Shown here piece by piece: positions 6,983 through 12,819 of a stretch of DNA of 12,819 nucleotides (the stretch's first letter is position 1; each line of letters begins with the position of its first letter). This DNA comes from Candidatus Rifleibacteriota bacterium (GTDB lineage Bacteria > Riflebacteria > Ozemobacteria > Ozemobacterales > Ozemobacteraceae): assembly GCA_029564115.1 (NCBI GenBank), contig JAKQQP010000454.1, positions 1 to 12,819 on the forward strand. The letters run 5' to 3'. A program made the position numbers and the translations under genes. The notes beneath the pieces are model-generated. The model was not told the origin of the DNA. It ran no database searches and saw only the letters and a program-made list of their open reading frames with translations.

Positions 6983-8479
6983 ATGAGTAACGAAAGCAAC
7001 AATACTTCGAGCATTATCAGCAAGGTGTGGAGCTTCTGCAATACCCTGCGTGACGACGGGGTCGGCTATGGCGACTACCTTGAACAGCTGACCTTTCTGC
7101 TGTTTCTGAAAATGGCGCATGAATTCAGCCGGCCGCCCTGGAACCGCAAACTGCCGATTCCGCAGGAATACAGCTGGGAAAGCCTTACCGGCCGGCGCGG
7201 CGCCGAGCTTGAAGTGCATTATACAACCCTGCTGCGCGAACTTTCGCATGCGAAGGGCGTGCTTGGCCAGATTTTCTTCAAGAGCCAGAACAAGATTCAG
7301 GACCCGGCCAAGCTTTTCAAGCTGGTCGACATGATCGATAAAGAGCAGTGGAGCACCATGGGCGCCGATATCAAAGGCAAAATCTATGAAGGCCTGCTCG
7401 AAAAGAATGCCGAAGACACCAAAAGCGGCGCCGGGCAGTATTTTACTCCGCGCGCCCTGATTCGTGCCATGGTCGAATGCGTGCGACCGCAGCCGATGAA
7501 AACCATTGCCGATCCGGCCTGCGGCACCGGCGGCTTTTTCCTCGCCGCCTACGATTTCATCGCGAACCCGGCGAATTTTTCCCTGACGAGTGACCAGAAA
7601 AAGTTCCTGAAACACGAAACCTTTTTCGGCAACGAAATCGTGGCCGGAACCCGCCGCATGGCGCTGATGAACCTGTTTTTGCACAATATCGGCGACTTCG
7701 AAAGCGACAGTTTCATTTCGCCGGCCGACGCGCTGATTTCCGATACCGGCCTGCGCGTCGATTACGTGCTCGCCAACCCGCCTTTCGGCAAAAAGAGCAG
7801 CATGACCTTCACCAACGAAGAAGGCGAGCAGGACAGCGAAGACCTGACCTACAACCGCCAGGATTTCTGGGTCACGACCAGCAACAAACAGCTGAATTTC
7901 GTGCAGCATATCCGCACTCTGCTCAAGTCAGACGGGCATGCGGCCGTCGTGCTGCCCGACAACGTGCTTTTCGAAGGCGGGGCCGGTGAAACCGTGCGCA
8001 AAAAACTGATGGAAACCACCAGCCTGCACACGATTCTGCGCCTGCCAACCGGGGTTTTCTACAAACAGGGCGTCAAGGCCAATGTGCTGTTCTTCGACAA
8101 CCACCCGGCCGCCAGAACTCCCTGGACAAAGGAAGTCTGGATCTACGACTTCAGAACCAACATTCATTTCACGCTCAAGAAAAACCCGCTGAAATTCGAA
8201 GACCTCAAAGACTTTATCACCTGCTACAACCCGGCGAATATCAATCGGCGCAACGAAACCTGGCACCCCGAAACCAACCCGGAAGGCCGCTGGCGGCGGT
8301 TTTCATACGAAGACATTCTCGCCCGCGACAAAACCAGTCTCGACATCACCTGGATCAAGGATAAAAGCCTCACCGATCTCGACAATCTGCCCAACCCCGA
8401 CGAACTCGCCGCCGACATCATCGAAAACCTCGAAGCCGGCATCGAATGCTTCAAGGAAATCTACAATTCCGTTAAATAA
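6983..8479 (+). CDS. hsdM: Type I restriction-modification methyltransferase subunit HsdM
   Basis: This is a 498-residue N6-adenine DNA methyltransferase. It has the helical HsdM N-terminal domain (about residues 8-130, with YGDYLEQLTFLLFLKM), then GQYFTP (151-156), the SAM-binding motif DPACGTGGF (177-185) and catalytic motif NPPF (265-268). With HsdS it methylates host sites, and with HsdR it forms the restriction complex. GGGGA at 6971-6975, seven bases upstream, supports the start. The gene is GC-rich like hsdR and unlike the genes in between, so hsdR and hsdM probably belong to an older backbone. It lies 108 bp after the DUF4276 gene. I see no convincing promoter in that gap (TTGATA at 6906 lacks a matching -10), so it may rely on read-through. 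A large antisense frame over its first half is a codon-bias shadow. Confidence 0.96.
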   Translation: MSNESNNTSSIISKVWSFCNTLRDDGVGYGDYLEQLTFLLFLKMAHEFSRPPWNRKLPIPQEYSWESLTGRRGAELEVHYTTLLRELSHAKGVLGQIFFKSQNKIQDPAKLFKLVDMIDKEQWSTMGADIKGKIYEGLLEKNAEDTKSGAGQYFTPRALIRAMVECVRPQPMKTIADPACGTGGFFLAAYDFIANPANFSLTSDQKKFLKHETFFGNEIVAGTRRMALMNLFLHNIGDFESDSFISPADALISDTGLRVDYVLANPPFGKKSSMTFTNEEGEQDSEDLTYNRQDFWVTTSNKQLNFVQHIRTLLKSDGHAAVVLPDNVLFEGGAGETVRKKLMETTSLHTILRLPTGVFYKQGVKANVLFFDNHPAARTPWTKEVWIYDFRTNIHFTLKKNPLKFEDLKDFITCYNPANINRRNETWHPETNPEGRWRRFSYEDILARDKTSLDITWIKDKSLTDLDNLPNPDELAADIIENLEAGIECFKEIYNSVK

Positions 8480-8498
8480 TCAGCCCCGAAGCCTGTTT

Positions 8499-8525
8499 CA
8501 ACTACCGAGAATTTCTCGGCAGTTG
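8499..8525. terminator. Hairpin between convergent hsdM and membrane protein genes
   Basis: CAACT-A-CCGAG pairs with CTCGG-C-AGTTG around an AATTT loop, giving an 11-bp stem with one A-C mismatch, 19 bp after the hsdM stop. It has the position of a transcription end for convergent genes. There is no T-run after it on either strand, so it is not a classic intrinsic terminator and may act only as an mRNA 3'-end stabiliser. Confidence 0.4.
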
Positions 8526-8577
8526 CCCATAAAATCGATGTGGAATTAGCAGATGAATATAATGCTCCCCACGGCTG

Positions 8578-9018
8578 TTAGAAGTTGCGGGCAATTAGAT
8601 AGGTTACCAGAAATACATTGGCGAAAGTGGCCAGGGTGACCGCTGCGGCGTATTTCAGGCGTGCGGCGGTTTCGGGCGGCTGCTTGTCGGCGGCGGGGTT
8701 CGGAAGGAAAAAATTTAGCAGAAGGCTGATTGATAAGGCCATTCCGAGCAGAACCGGAAGAGTGAGCCCGCCGGGGAAAATGCGGGTGCCGGCATAAAAC
8801 ATGCTGCCGATCCAGAGTATCCATTCCAGAACCGTGATTCCGAAGGCCAGGGCGGGTTTTAATAAATCTATTCCGAGGTATTTCGCCGCCATGTATTGCC
8901 TGAGAAGCGGGCCGGTGACCAGCGAAACCAGAAATGCCCCGGCCAGGCCGACTAGAATTGATCCGGCATTGGCGATGCCATCCATTCCCGAGGCATAGAC
9001 CGGCGAAGCCGCCAGCAA
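8578..9018 (-). CDS. Small integral membrane protein with probable signal peptide; start uncertain
   Basis: I do not recognise a named family. From the TTG at 9018 the protein has 146 residues and about four hydrophobic helices (roughly 17-36, 54-76, 84-104 and 122-142) joined by short loops, so it sits in the inner membrane. The frame stays open upstream of 9018 and encodes KKNFRAPG, a leucine-rich stretch FLLLLALLAA, then SPVYA, a textbook signal peptide with a V-x-A cleavage site. No ATG, GTG or TTG precedes that segment. The most natural start, by protein logic, is the ACG at 9069 (giving T-T-E-K-K-N-F), one base away from ATG. Either an unusual start codon is used, or the start was lost, or the TTG product without a signal peptide is made. 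It lies just downstream of the dioxygenase gene and may be cotranscribed with it. Confidence 0.6.
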   Translation of the reverse strand: MLAASPVYASGMDGIANAGSILVGLAGAFLVSLVTGPLLRQYMAAKYLGIDLLKPALAFGITVLEWILWIGSMFYAGTRIFPGGLTLPVLLGMALSISLLLNFFLPNPAADKQPPETAARLKYAAAVTLATFANVFLVTYLIARNF

Positions 9019-9086
9019 GGCGAGAAGAAGCAGAAAGCCAGGTGCACGGAAGTTTTTTTTCTCAGTCGTATTGTTATGCGATTGTA

Positions 9087-9890
9087 TCAGATTTCCCAGA
9101 GATACATGCTCGATTTTTTATTGAGAATCTGGAGTTCATAAGAACTTGAACAGGCGGCGGCCGCAAAACCATAGCAGACATGCAGAGGAAGCAGGTGTTC
9201 CTCGCGTGGGTGGCAGTAGCGCGCGAAGGGTGCCGATTCCCAGTTTATCAGCCGCTGTTTCCGTTCTTCTTCGGAAAGATCCCGATCAGAACACGTTTCC
9301 AGAAGCCAGCGGTCGAACGCATGATTCATGTTCCGCGATTCATCGGTTTCAGGCGCGAAAAAGGCATTCATATTATGGAAAGAAAAACCTGAGCCAATGA
9401 GCAGCAGCGATTGGTCACCCAGGCTGCGCAGCGCTTTCCCCAGATTTATGTGAGCGGCAGGATCGAGGCCCCTGACCAGCGACAGCTGCACGCACGGAAT
9501 ATCAGCTTCCGGATACATGATTTTCAATGGAACAAACAGACCATGATCGAACCCGCGCGCTGCTTCGAGGTCGGCGGTGATGCCCGCATCGCCAAGTGTC
9601 TGGGAAACTGCCTGCGCCAACTGCGGGGCACCCGGGCAGGGATAAGTGATCGCGTAGGATTCCTTTGGAAACCCGTAGTAGTCGTAGATAAGCGCCGGAC
9701 TGGCAGCCGAAGTTACCGTCGGGCGGGTTGCTTCCCAGTGGGCGCTCACAACGATAATTGCCGACGGCCGCGCGATGGCAGCCGCGAGGTCATGCAGGCG
9801 TGCCACCATTTCCAGATGCGATTCGTCGCCCAGGAGCGGCAGAGGGCCACCACCGTGCGACAGGAACAGAGCTCGATGCTGTTTTTTCAC
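9087..9890 (-). CDS. Class III extradiol ring-cleavage dioxygenase, YgiD/LigB (DODA) type
   Basis: This 267-residue enzyme has the length of the 4,5-DOPA extradiol dioxygenase (YgiD) family, metal-dependent enzymes that open catechol-type rings. Conserved motifs in order are SHGGGP (11-16, H12), SAHWE (49-53, H51), YDYYGFP, RGFDHGLFVPL (112-122, H116), IGSGFSFHN (165-173, H172) and HPREEHLLPL (227-236, H227 and H232). These histidines supply the metal and proton-relay residues. Start is GTG at 9890, supported by an AGGGGGAA ribosome binding site about five bases upstream. An extended -10 promoter lies about 95 bp upstream of the start. The natural substrate cannot be told from sequence. It looks like an ordinary accessory gene between defence modules, and nothing ties it to defence. 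Confidence 0.88.
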   Translation of the reverse strand: MKKQHRALFLSHGGGPLPLLGDESHLEMVARLHDLAAAIARPSAIIVVSAHWEATRPTVTSAASPALIYDYYGFPKESYAITYPCPGAPQLAQAVSQTLGDAGITADLEAARGFDHGLFVPLKIMYPEADIPCVQLSLVRGLDPAAHINLGKALRSLGDQSLLLIGSGFSFHNMNAFFAPETDESRNMNHAFDRWLLETCSDRDLSEEERKQRLINWESAPFARYCHPREEHLLPLHVCYGFAAAACSSSYELQILNKKSSMYLWEI

Positions 9891-9982
9891 TGGCTTCCCC
9901 CTGCTGGAAACTGACGGCAGGCCTGGCCGGCTTTACGGCTGGCGCAAATCTCAGAGCGTCTTTTGCAATTTCCGATCTCTGC

Positions 9983-9991
9983 ATTATAGCA
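9983..9991 (-). promoter_or_regulatory. Extended -10 promoter for the dioxygenase gene
   Basis: Read on the minus strand, TGCTATAAT gives a perfect TATAAT -10 preceded by the TGn extension, which can compensate for a poor -35; only a weak TTTTGC lies at about the right distance. Transcription would start near 9976, leaving a leader of about 85 nt before the GTG. It lies only about 20 bp downstream of the antitoxin stop codon. Confidence 0.55.
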
Positions 9992-10010
9992 ATAATTTTC
10001 CAGGGCAAAA

Positions 10011-10301
10011 TCATGTTGCCAGTGCTTTTAATACCGCTTCTGGTTGCATTTGCACGACTCGAAGAAGAGCCTGGGCCGGACCTACGGGTTTGCGACGGCC
10101 CTGTTCCCAGTTTTGCAGAGTTGAAAGACTGACGCCGATCATTTTTGCAAATTCAGACTGAGATTTATGCAGGCTTTCGCGGAGTGCTTTCACATCGAGA
10201 GCTGTGAACTCGAACACTCTGGAAGGCTTAATTTCGCCGCGTTTGATTTGAACAAACTGCTTTACACCCTCAACCAACCTGTTAAAGTCTTTGTCTTTCA
10301 T
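10011..10301 (-). CDS. higA: HigA2-like antitoxin, helix-turn-helix regulator
   Basis: The 96-residue protein has a disordered-looking, charged N-terminal arm (1-30) that would wrap the toxin. A Xre/HigA-type helix-turn-helix follows (about 36-82: LDVKALRESLHKSQSEF, MIGVSLSTLQNWEQGRRKP). The layout, and the NWEQGRR motif in the recognition region, match the HigA2 antitoxin of the Vibrio HigB2/HigA2 type, in which the toxin gene comes first. It neutralises HigB by binding and normally represses its own operon. The ATG overlaps the toxin stop (ATGA). Unlike the toxin, it has a strong Shine-Dalgarno, which favours antitoxin excess. Confidence 0.88.
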   Translation of the reverse strand: MKDKDFNRLVEGVKQFVQIKRGEIKPSRVFEFTALDVKALRESLHKSQSEFAKMIGVSLSTLQNWEQGRRKPVGPAQALLRVVQMQPEAVLKALAT

Positions 10302-10615
10302 TTTAACACTCCTTTTACCAGAGACTTCAGCAGCTTTATCTGATCCTGAGTGAGGTCTTCCTGAACAGATTTTTTATAAATGACGACCAGATAAAGCTTT
10401 TGCGTCGATTTTTCCCAGTAATAAATCACTCGAACTCCGCCACGCTTACCTTTGCTGCCCTGCTTCCAACGCATTTTTCTGAAACCGCCACTGCCCTGAA
10501 TCAGATCGCCGACCTCTGGTTCGAGCAGCAAAGCCTTCTGCATTTCCTTGTATTCATTATCAGAAAGCAGGTTCAGCAAATCTTCAGTAAAGACCGGAGT
10601 TTCTATAAATATCAT
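10298..10615 (-). CDS. higB: HigB2-like RelE-superfamily toxin (mRNA interferase)
   Basis: From ATG at 10615 the product has 105 residues, close to Vibrio HigB2. The N terminus MIFIETPVFTEDLL aligns with that family, and GDLIQGSGGFRKMRW followed by SKGKRGGVRVIYYW and LYLVVIYKK is the conserved RelE/HigB core with its basic catalytic patch. HigB toxins cut mRNA on the ribosome. A longer frame opens at TTG 10633, but its first six codons overlap the predicted -10 box, so I reject that start. With the ATG start, the predicted transcription start falls on the A of the ATG, implying a leaderless mRNA. The toxin precedes the antitoxin, with a 4-bp overlap. All visible family features are intact, so it is probably active. 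Confidence 0.88.
   Translation of the reverse strand: MIFIETPVFTEDLLNLLSDNEYKEMQKALLLEPEVGDLIQGSGGFRKMRWKQGSKGKRGGVRVIYYWEKSTQKLYLVVIYKKSVQEDLTQDQIKLLKSLVKGVLK
10309..10314 (-). promoter_or_regulatory. Strong Shine-Dalgarno of the antitoxin gene
   Basis: AAGGAG on the minus strand lies seven bases before the higA ATG, inside the last codons of higB. It is notable because the toxin itself appears to lack any ribosome binding site, so this element probably sets the antitoxin-to-toxin ratio. Confidence 0.75.
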
Positions 10616-10621
10616 ACTTAT

Positions 10622-10650
10622 ATTATACGTCAATGACTGATATAACGCAA
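10622..10650 (-). promoter_or_regulatory. Promoter of the higBA operon
   Basis: On the minus strand, TTGCGT (10650-10645) and a perfect TATAAT (10627-10622) are separated by exactly 17 bp, a sigma-70 promoter with a good -10. The predicted start is 10615, the first base of the higB ATG. A short palindrome GTCAATGAC (10629-10637) lies in the spacer next to the -10 and is a candidate half of an operator for HigA or the HigBA complex. Confidence 0.7.
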
Positions 10651-10749
10651 CTGAAATGCCACCCGGCAGTGCTGGTTTTCCCCGGCTGGGATGTCAGTCA
10701 GCAGATAGCCGCATAAGTTGTTCGGTGAAGCGCATCTGGCTTTAGTCGA

Positions 10750-10873
10750 TGCGGTGAATAGTCGTTCTATTTGCATTAAATTGTGCGGTGAATAGAAAAG
10801 TATCTGATTGACGGTGCGGTGAATAATCATTATATTCTCATTAAATTATGCGGAGAATAGAAAAATATATTTA
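10750..10873. repeat. 65-bp-period tandem repeat with four copies of a 12-bp element upstream of and into fic
   Basis: Two units with a 65-bp period start at 10750 and 10815 and match at 49 of 59 compared positions. Each unit holds two copies of TGCGGTGAATAG or a near match, at 10750, 10784, 10815 (last base A) and 10849 (TGCGGAGAATAG), spaced 34, 31 and 34 bp, about three helical turns. A weaker relative, TTCGGTGAAG, lies at 10721. The third copy lies between the -35 and -10 of the fic promoter, and the fourth begins at the second base of the fic start codon. This is the layout of a multi-site operator. Confidence 0.85.
10808..10836 (+). promoter_or_regulatory. Promoter of fic, overlapping the repeats
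   Basis: TTGACG (10808-10813), a 17-bp spacer and TATATT (10831-10836) form a near-consensus sigma-70 promoter with one mismatch per box. The predicted start at about 10843 leaves a 5-nt leader before ATG 10848 and no room for a ribosome binding site. The spacer is filled by one of the 12-bp repeat elements, so a bound repressor would block RNA polymerase. Confidence 0.7.
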
Positions 10874-11960
10874 TCAAAAGCCAGACTGGCCGAGGTTTTT
10901 CTGGAATACGGAAAAACTGCTGACTTTGCTGACTGAAGTAAGAAACATGCAGGGCCGCATTGTCGGGCAAATGAGCGCTCTGGGGTTTTCCCTCAAAGAT
11001 CATGCGAACCTTGAAATCCTGACTCAGGACATCTTGAACTCCACTGAAATTGAAGGGGAAGTTCTTGATAAAAATCAGGTCAGATCTTCAATTGCCAGGC
11101 GACTTGGCCTGAATGTTTCCGGTCTTGTTGCATCCGACAGAAACGTGGATGCCGTTGTTGAAATGATGATCGATGCCACCAGAAATTTCGATCAGCCTCT
11201 GACCAGAGACAGAATCATTGGTTGGCACAATACCCTTTTTCCTTCAGGGTACAGCGGCATGCTTAAAATCCAGGTCGGCAAATTCAGAGATGATGCGTCA
11301 GACCCGATGCAGGTTATCTCTGGCCCAATCGGCAAAGAAAAAGTTCATTATCAGGCCCCGCCGGCAGCAGCCCTGGAAAGCGAGATGGCGGCTTTTCTCG
11401 ATTGGTTCAATAAAGAACAGGGCATCGATCTGGTAATAAAATCCGCTCTGGCGCATCTATGGTTCGTCACCCTCCATCCCTTCGACGATGGCAATGGAAG
11501 AATCGCCCGGGCTCTGGCAGATATGATTCTGGCCCGTTCAGACGGCCAGCCGCATCGCTTTTACAGCATGTCTGCGCAAATCAGGGCCGAAAGAAAACAA
11601 TATTACGAGGTTCTGGAAAAAACCCAGAAAAGCTCACTCGATGTCACCTGCTGGCTGGAATGGTTTTTAAAGTGCCTGCTGAATGCCATAAAAGCATCTG
11701 CAACGACTCTTGACATGGTTGTTTTCAAGCACAATTTCTGGCTGACCAATGCTGCAAAACTCGAGAACGAAAGACAGCGCAAAATGCTCAACAAGCTGCT
11801 GGATGGCTTTGACGGCAACCTGACTTCTTCAAAATGGGCTAAAATCTGCAAATGCTCTCAAGACACCGCCCTGCGCGACATCAGAGATCTGCTGGAAAAA
11901 AAGATACTGCAGAAACTCCCCGGCGGCAGCCGCAGCACCGCCTATGCTCTGAAAAAATGA
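10848..11960 (+). CDS. fic: Fic family AMP transferase, DUF4172 N-terminus, C-terminal winged helix
   Basis: The 370-residue protein has an N-terminal DUF4172-type domain (YIYQKPDWPRFFW onward, about 8-85). It includes an inhibitory-helix motif S65-T-E-I-E69-G70 that fits (S/T)xxxE(G/N) and normally keeps Fic inactive. The Fic core follows, with the catalytic loop HPFDDGNGR (210-218), complete with H210, the acidic residue and the phosphate-binding GNGR. Residues about 303-370 resemble a winged helix (SSKWAKICKCSQDTALRDI, then a wing ending GGSRSTAYAL), so it may bind DNA and control itself through the repeats at its promoter. Fic enzymes usually transfer AMP to hydroxyl side chains of target proteins. 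The target here is unknown. The gene is divergent from higBA and ends 1 bp from the convergent jetD-like gene. An internal-start alternative is unlikely, because the N-terminal domain begins at the first residues. Confidence 0.92.
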   Translation: MRRIEKYIYQKPDWPRFFWNTEKLLTLLTEVRNMQGRIVGQMSALGFSLKDHANLEILTQDILNSTEIEGEVLDKNQVRSSIARRLGLNVSGLVASDRNVDAVVEMMIDATRNFDQPLTRDRIIGWHNTLFPSGYSGMLKIQVGKFRDDASDPMQVISGPIGKEKVHYQAPPAAALESEMAAFLDWFNKEQGIDLVIKSALAHLWFVTLHPFDDGNGRIARALADMILARSDGQPHRFYSMSAQIRAERKQYYEVLEKTQKSSLDVTCWLEWFLKCLLNAIKASATTLDMVVFKHNFWLTNAAKLENERQRKMLNKLLDGFDGNLTSSKWAKICKCSQDTALRDIRDLLEKKILQKLPGGSRSTAYALKK

Positions 11961-11961
11961 A

Positions 11962-12819
11962 TTAAACCCCTATGTTTTCCTGCTCGAGCCAGAGGTTTTG
12001 CGATGCGATTTCGTTCAGCAGGTCGGCGCAGATGATATCGGGGCGGCGCTGCAGCAGTGAGACGATCAGCTGTTTTTCAGCGGCCGGCAGAGCCCTGCCC
12101 CTGGCTGCGTGATCTCTGAAAGTTTTTACATCCATGCGCATGGGCCTGATTTCCAGGCCGGTTCGGCGGCGCAGGCTGTCGAGAATGAGAACGCCGCTGC
12201 GGTCGAGATCGCCCCAGTGCCAGATTTCGGCCGCCATTCTCTGCAGTTGTGACAGAAAACTTACCAGCAGCCGGTTAGCCTGACCCATGGTGCACAATAT
12301 CAGTTCGATGGCCGGGTCGGCCCGCTCTGCGTATTCGAAAAATGTCGTCTCGTTCTCTATGCACAGAACCTTTGCCGGAACCGCAACAACCGAAGAATTA
12401 TAAAGCTGCGCCCAGGTAAGCACGACCGGCTCGCCCAGAGCCGCGTGCCGCCTGACATAGTCAAAGCACTCGCCGCCCTTTTCAAACACGAGATTGCCAA
12501 AAACCAGTATTCGACTGGCAGAACCGTCGAGCTGCAATCTGGTCTGTTCGAGAGCCATACGCAGCTTTTCGCTCTCATTCGCAGGCTCAGACAAATCAAC
12601 TTCCGCTTTTACAGAGGCATCAAAGCGATAGATGATACGGGCAAAACTGTTGAGTAGCTGGGTTCCGGGGCGGCAGCACTTGGTATCGCCGGCCACTTCG
12701 AGCCCGAAGCGGGAAAGGCGCACCGGCCGGCTGTCAGACGCCAGAAAGCTTAAGCCGCGAGACAAAGCGGTCAGATAGTTTTTCACAACCGGAAAGCCTT
12801 CAGTTCTGGCCAGAGAGAA
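11962..12819 (-). CDS. jetD: JetD-like Wadjet nuclease subunit, C-terminal (DUF2220) part, cut by the window
   Basis: The frame is still open at the right edge; a GTG at 12786 exists, but 11 more codons precede it without a stop, so the real start is outside. The visible 285 or so residues carry the DUF2220 hallmarks. Counted from the GTG, VLCIENETTFFEY (140-152) provides the first acidic residue of a Toprim-like fold (E144 or E146). EIWHWGDLDRSGVLILDSLRRRTG (187-210) provides G192-D-L-D195, followed by RPMRMDVKTFRDH. The C terminus ASQNLWLEQENIG is also typical. JetD is the nuclease subunit of Wadjet, in which the SMC-like JetABC complex recognises closed circular plasmids and JetD cleaves them. 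The N-terminal DUF3322 part and jetA-C, if present, would lie to the right. An isolated DUF2220 protein cannot be excluded. Confidence 0.78.
   Translation of the reverse strand, partial: FSLARTEGFPVVKNYLTALSRGLSFLASDSRPVRLSRFGLEVAGDTKCCRPGTQLLNSFARIIYRFDASVKAEVDLSEPANESEKLRMALEQTRLQLDGSASRILVFGNLVFEKGGECFDYVRRHAALGEPVVLTWAQLYNSSVVAVPAKVLCIENETTFFEYAERADPAIELILCTMGQANRLLVSFLSQLQRMAAEIWHWGDLDRSGVLILDSLRRRTGLEIRPMRMDVKTFRDHAARGRALPAAEKQLIVSLLQRRPDIICADLLNEIASQNLWLEQENIGV

Noticed and set aside
6956..7909. 317-residue open frame on the minus strand over hsdM
   Set aside because: It lies antisense to a gene with complete methyltransferase motifs, has no recognisable domain, and is explained by the GC-rich codon bias of hsdM.
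9411..9914. 167-residue plus-strand open frame over the dioxygenase
   Set aside because: It is the shadow of a minus-strand gene with all dioxygenase motifs and a good ribosome binding site.
10616..10633. TTG at 10633 as higB start
   Set aside because: These codons overlap the -10 box, there is no ribosome binding site, and the family N terminus aligns with the ATG at 10615.
10633..10798. Two short plus-strand frames (27 codons from ATG 10633, and an open stretch to TAG near 10796) considered as a frameshifted gene remnant
   Set aside because: No recognisable domain, they run through promoter and repeat sequence, and the frames need a frameshift to join; most simply noncoding.
10630..10830. 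66-residue minus-strand frame in the higB-fic spacer
   Set aside because: It overlaps both promoters and the repeat array, and its sequence has no recognisable features.
10750..10860. Repeats considered as a small CRISPR array
   Set aside because: The repeated core is only 12 bp, the intervening segments are themselves similar between units, and the last copy is within a coding start; this is a tandem duplication with operator-like sites, not repeat-spacer structure.

Overview
The window is a compact bacterial defence island of 12.8 kb, cut at both ends: the first gene lacks its 5' end and the last lacks its start. Gene content (type I restriction, HigBA-type toxin-antitoxin, Fic, class III extradiol dioxygenase, a signal-peptide membrane protein) and purine-rich ribosome binding sites fit a Gram-negative bacterium of intermediate GC. 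No rRNA, tRNA or marker gene allows a phylum call. Base composition is patchy. hsdR, hsdM and the dioxygenase/membrane-protein pair are GC-rich, while the KilA-N gene, both recognition domains of hsdS and the next two genes are clearly AT-rich, as expected of exchanged cassettes.

Left part (1-8479, all + strand): an unusually spread type I restriction-modification locus. It starts with the C-terminal part of HsdR, then a KilA-N domain protein, then HsdS. A block of four genes follows: a probable PD-(D/E)XK nuclease that overlaps hsdS by 4 bp, a 2H-phosphoesterase (LigT-like) protein, an SMC/ABC-like AAA ATPase, and a DUF4276/Toprim-like protein that overlaps the ATPase gene by 4 bp. The methyltransferase hsdM comes last, after a 108-bp gap. 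Five accessory genes therefore sit between hsdR and hsdM. The ATPase plus DUF4276 pair resembles the two-gene ATPase/Toprim anti-phage modules (OLD-like, PARIS-like), and the four-gene block is the best candidate here for an undescribed or poorly described system.

Middle part (8480-10010): a hairpin lies after hsdM. Beyond it are two minus-strand genes that look like ordinary housekeeping or accessory genes: a small four-helix membrane protein whose obvious signal peptide lacks a normal start codon, and a YgiD/LigB-type extradiol dioxygenase with its own extended -10 promoter.

Right part (10011-12819): a HigB2/HigA2-like toxin-antitoxin operon (toxin first, 4-bp overlap, minus strand) is divergent from a Fic-domain AMP transferase with a C-terminal winged helix. 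The divergent spacer is rich in signals. The toxin promoter places the predicted transcription start exactly on the toxin ATG (leaderless), while the antitoxin has a strong Shine-Dalgarno. The fic promoter leaves only about 5 nt of leader and lies in a 65-bp-period tandem repeat holding four copies of a 12-bp element; one copy lies between -35 and -10 and another covers the fic start codon. Fic ends tail-to-tail, 1 bp from the C-terminal (DUF2220) part of a JetD-like Wadjet nuclease subunit, so a Wadjet operon probably continues past the right edge.
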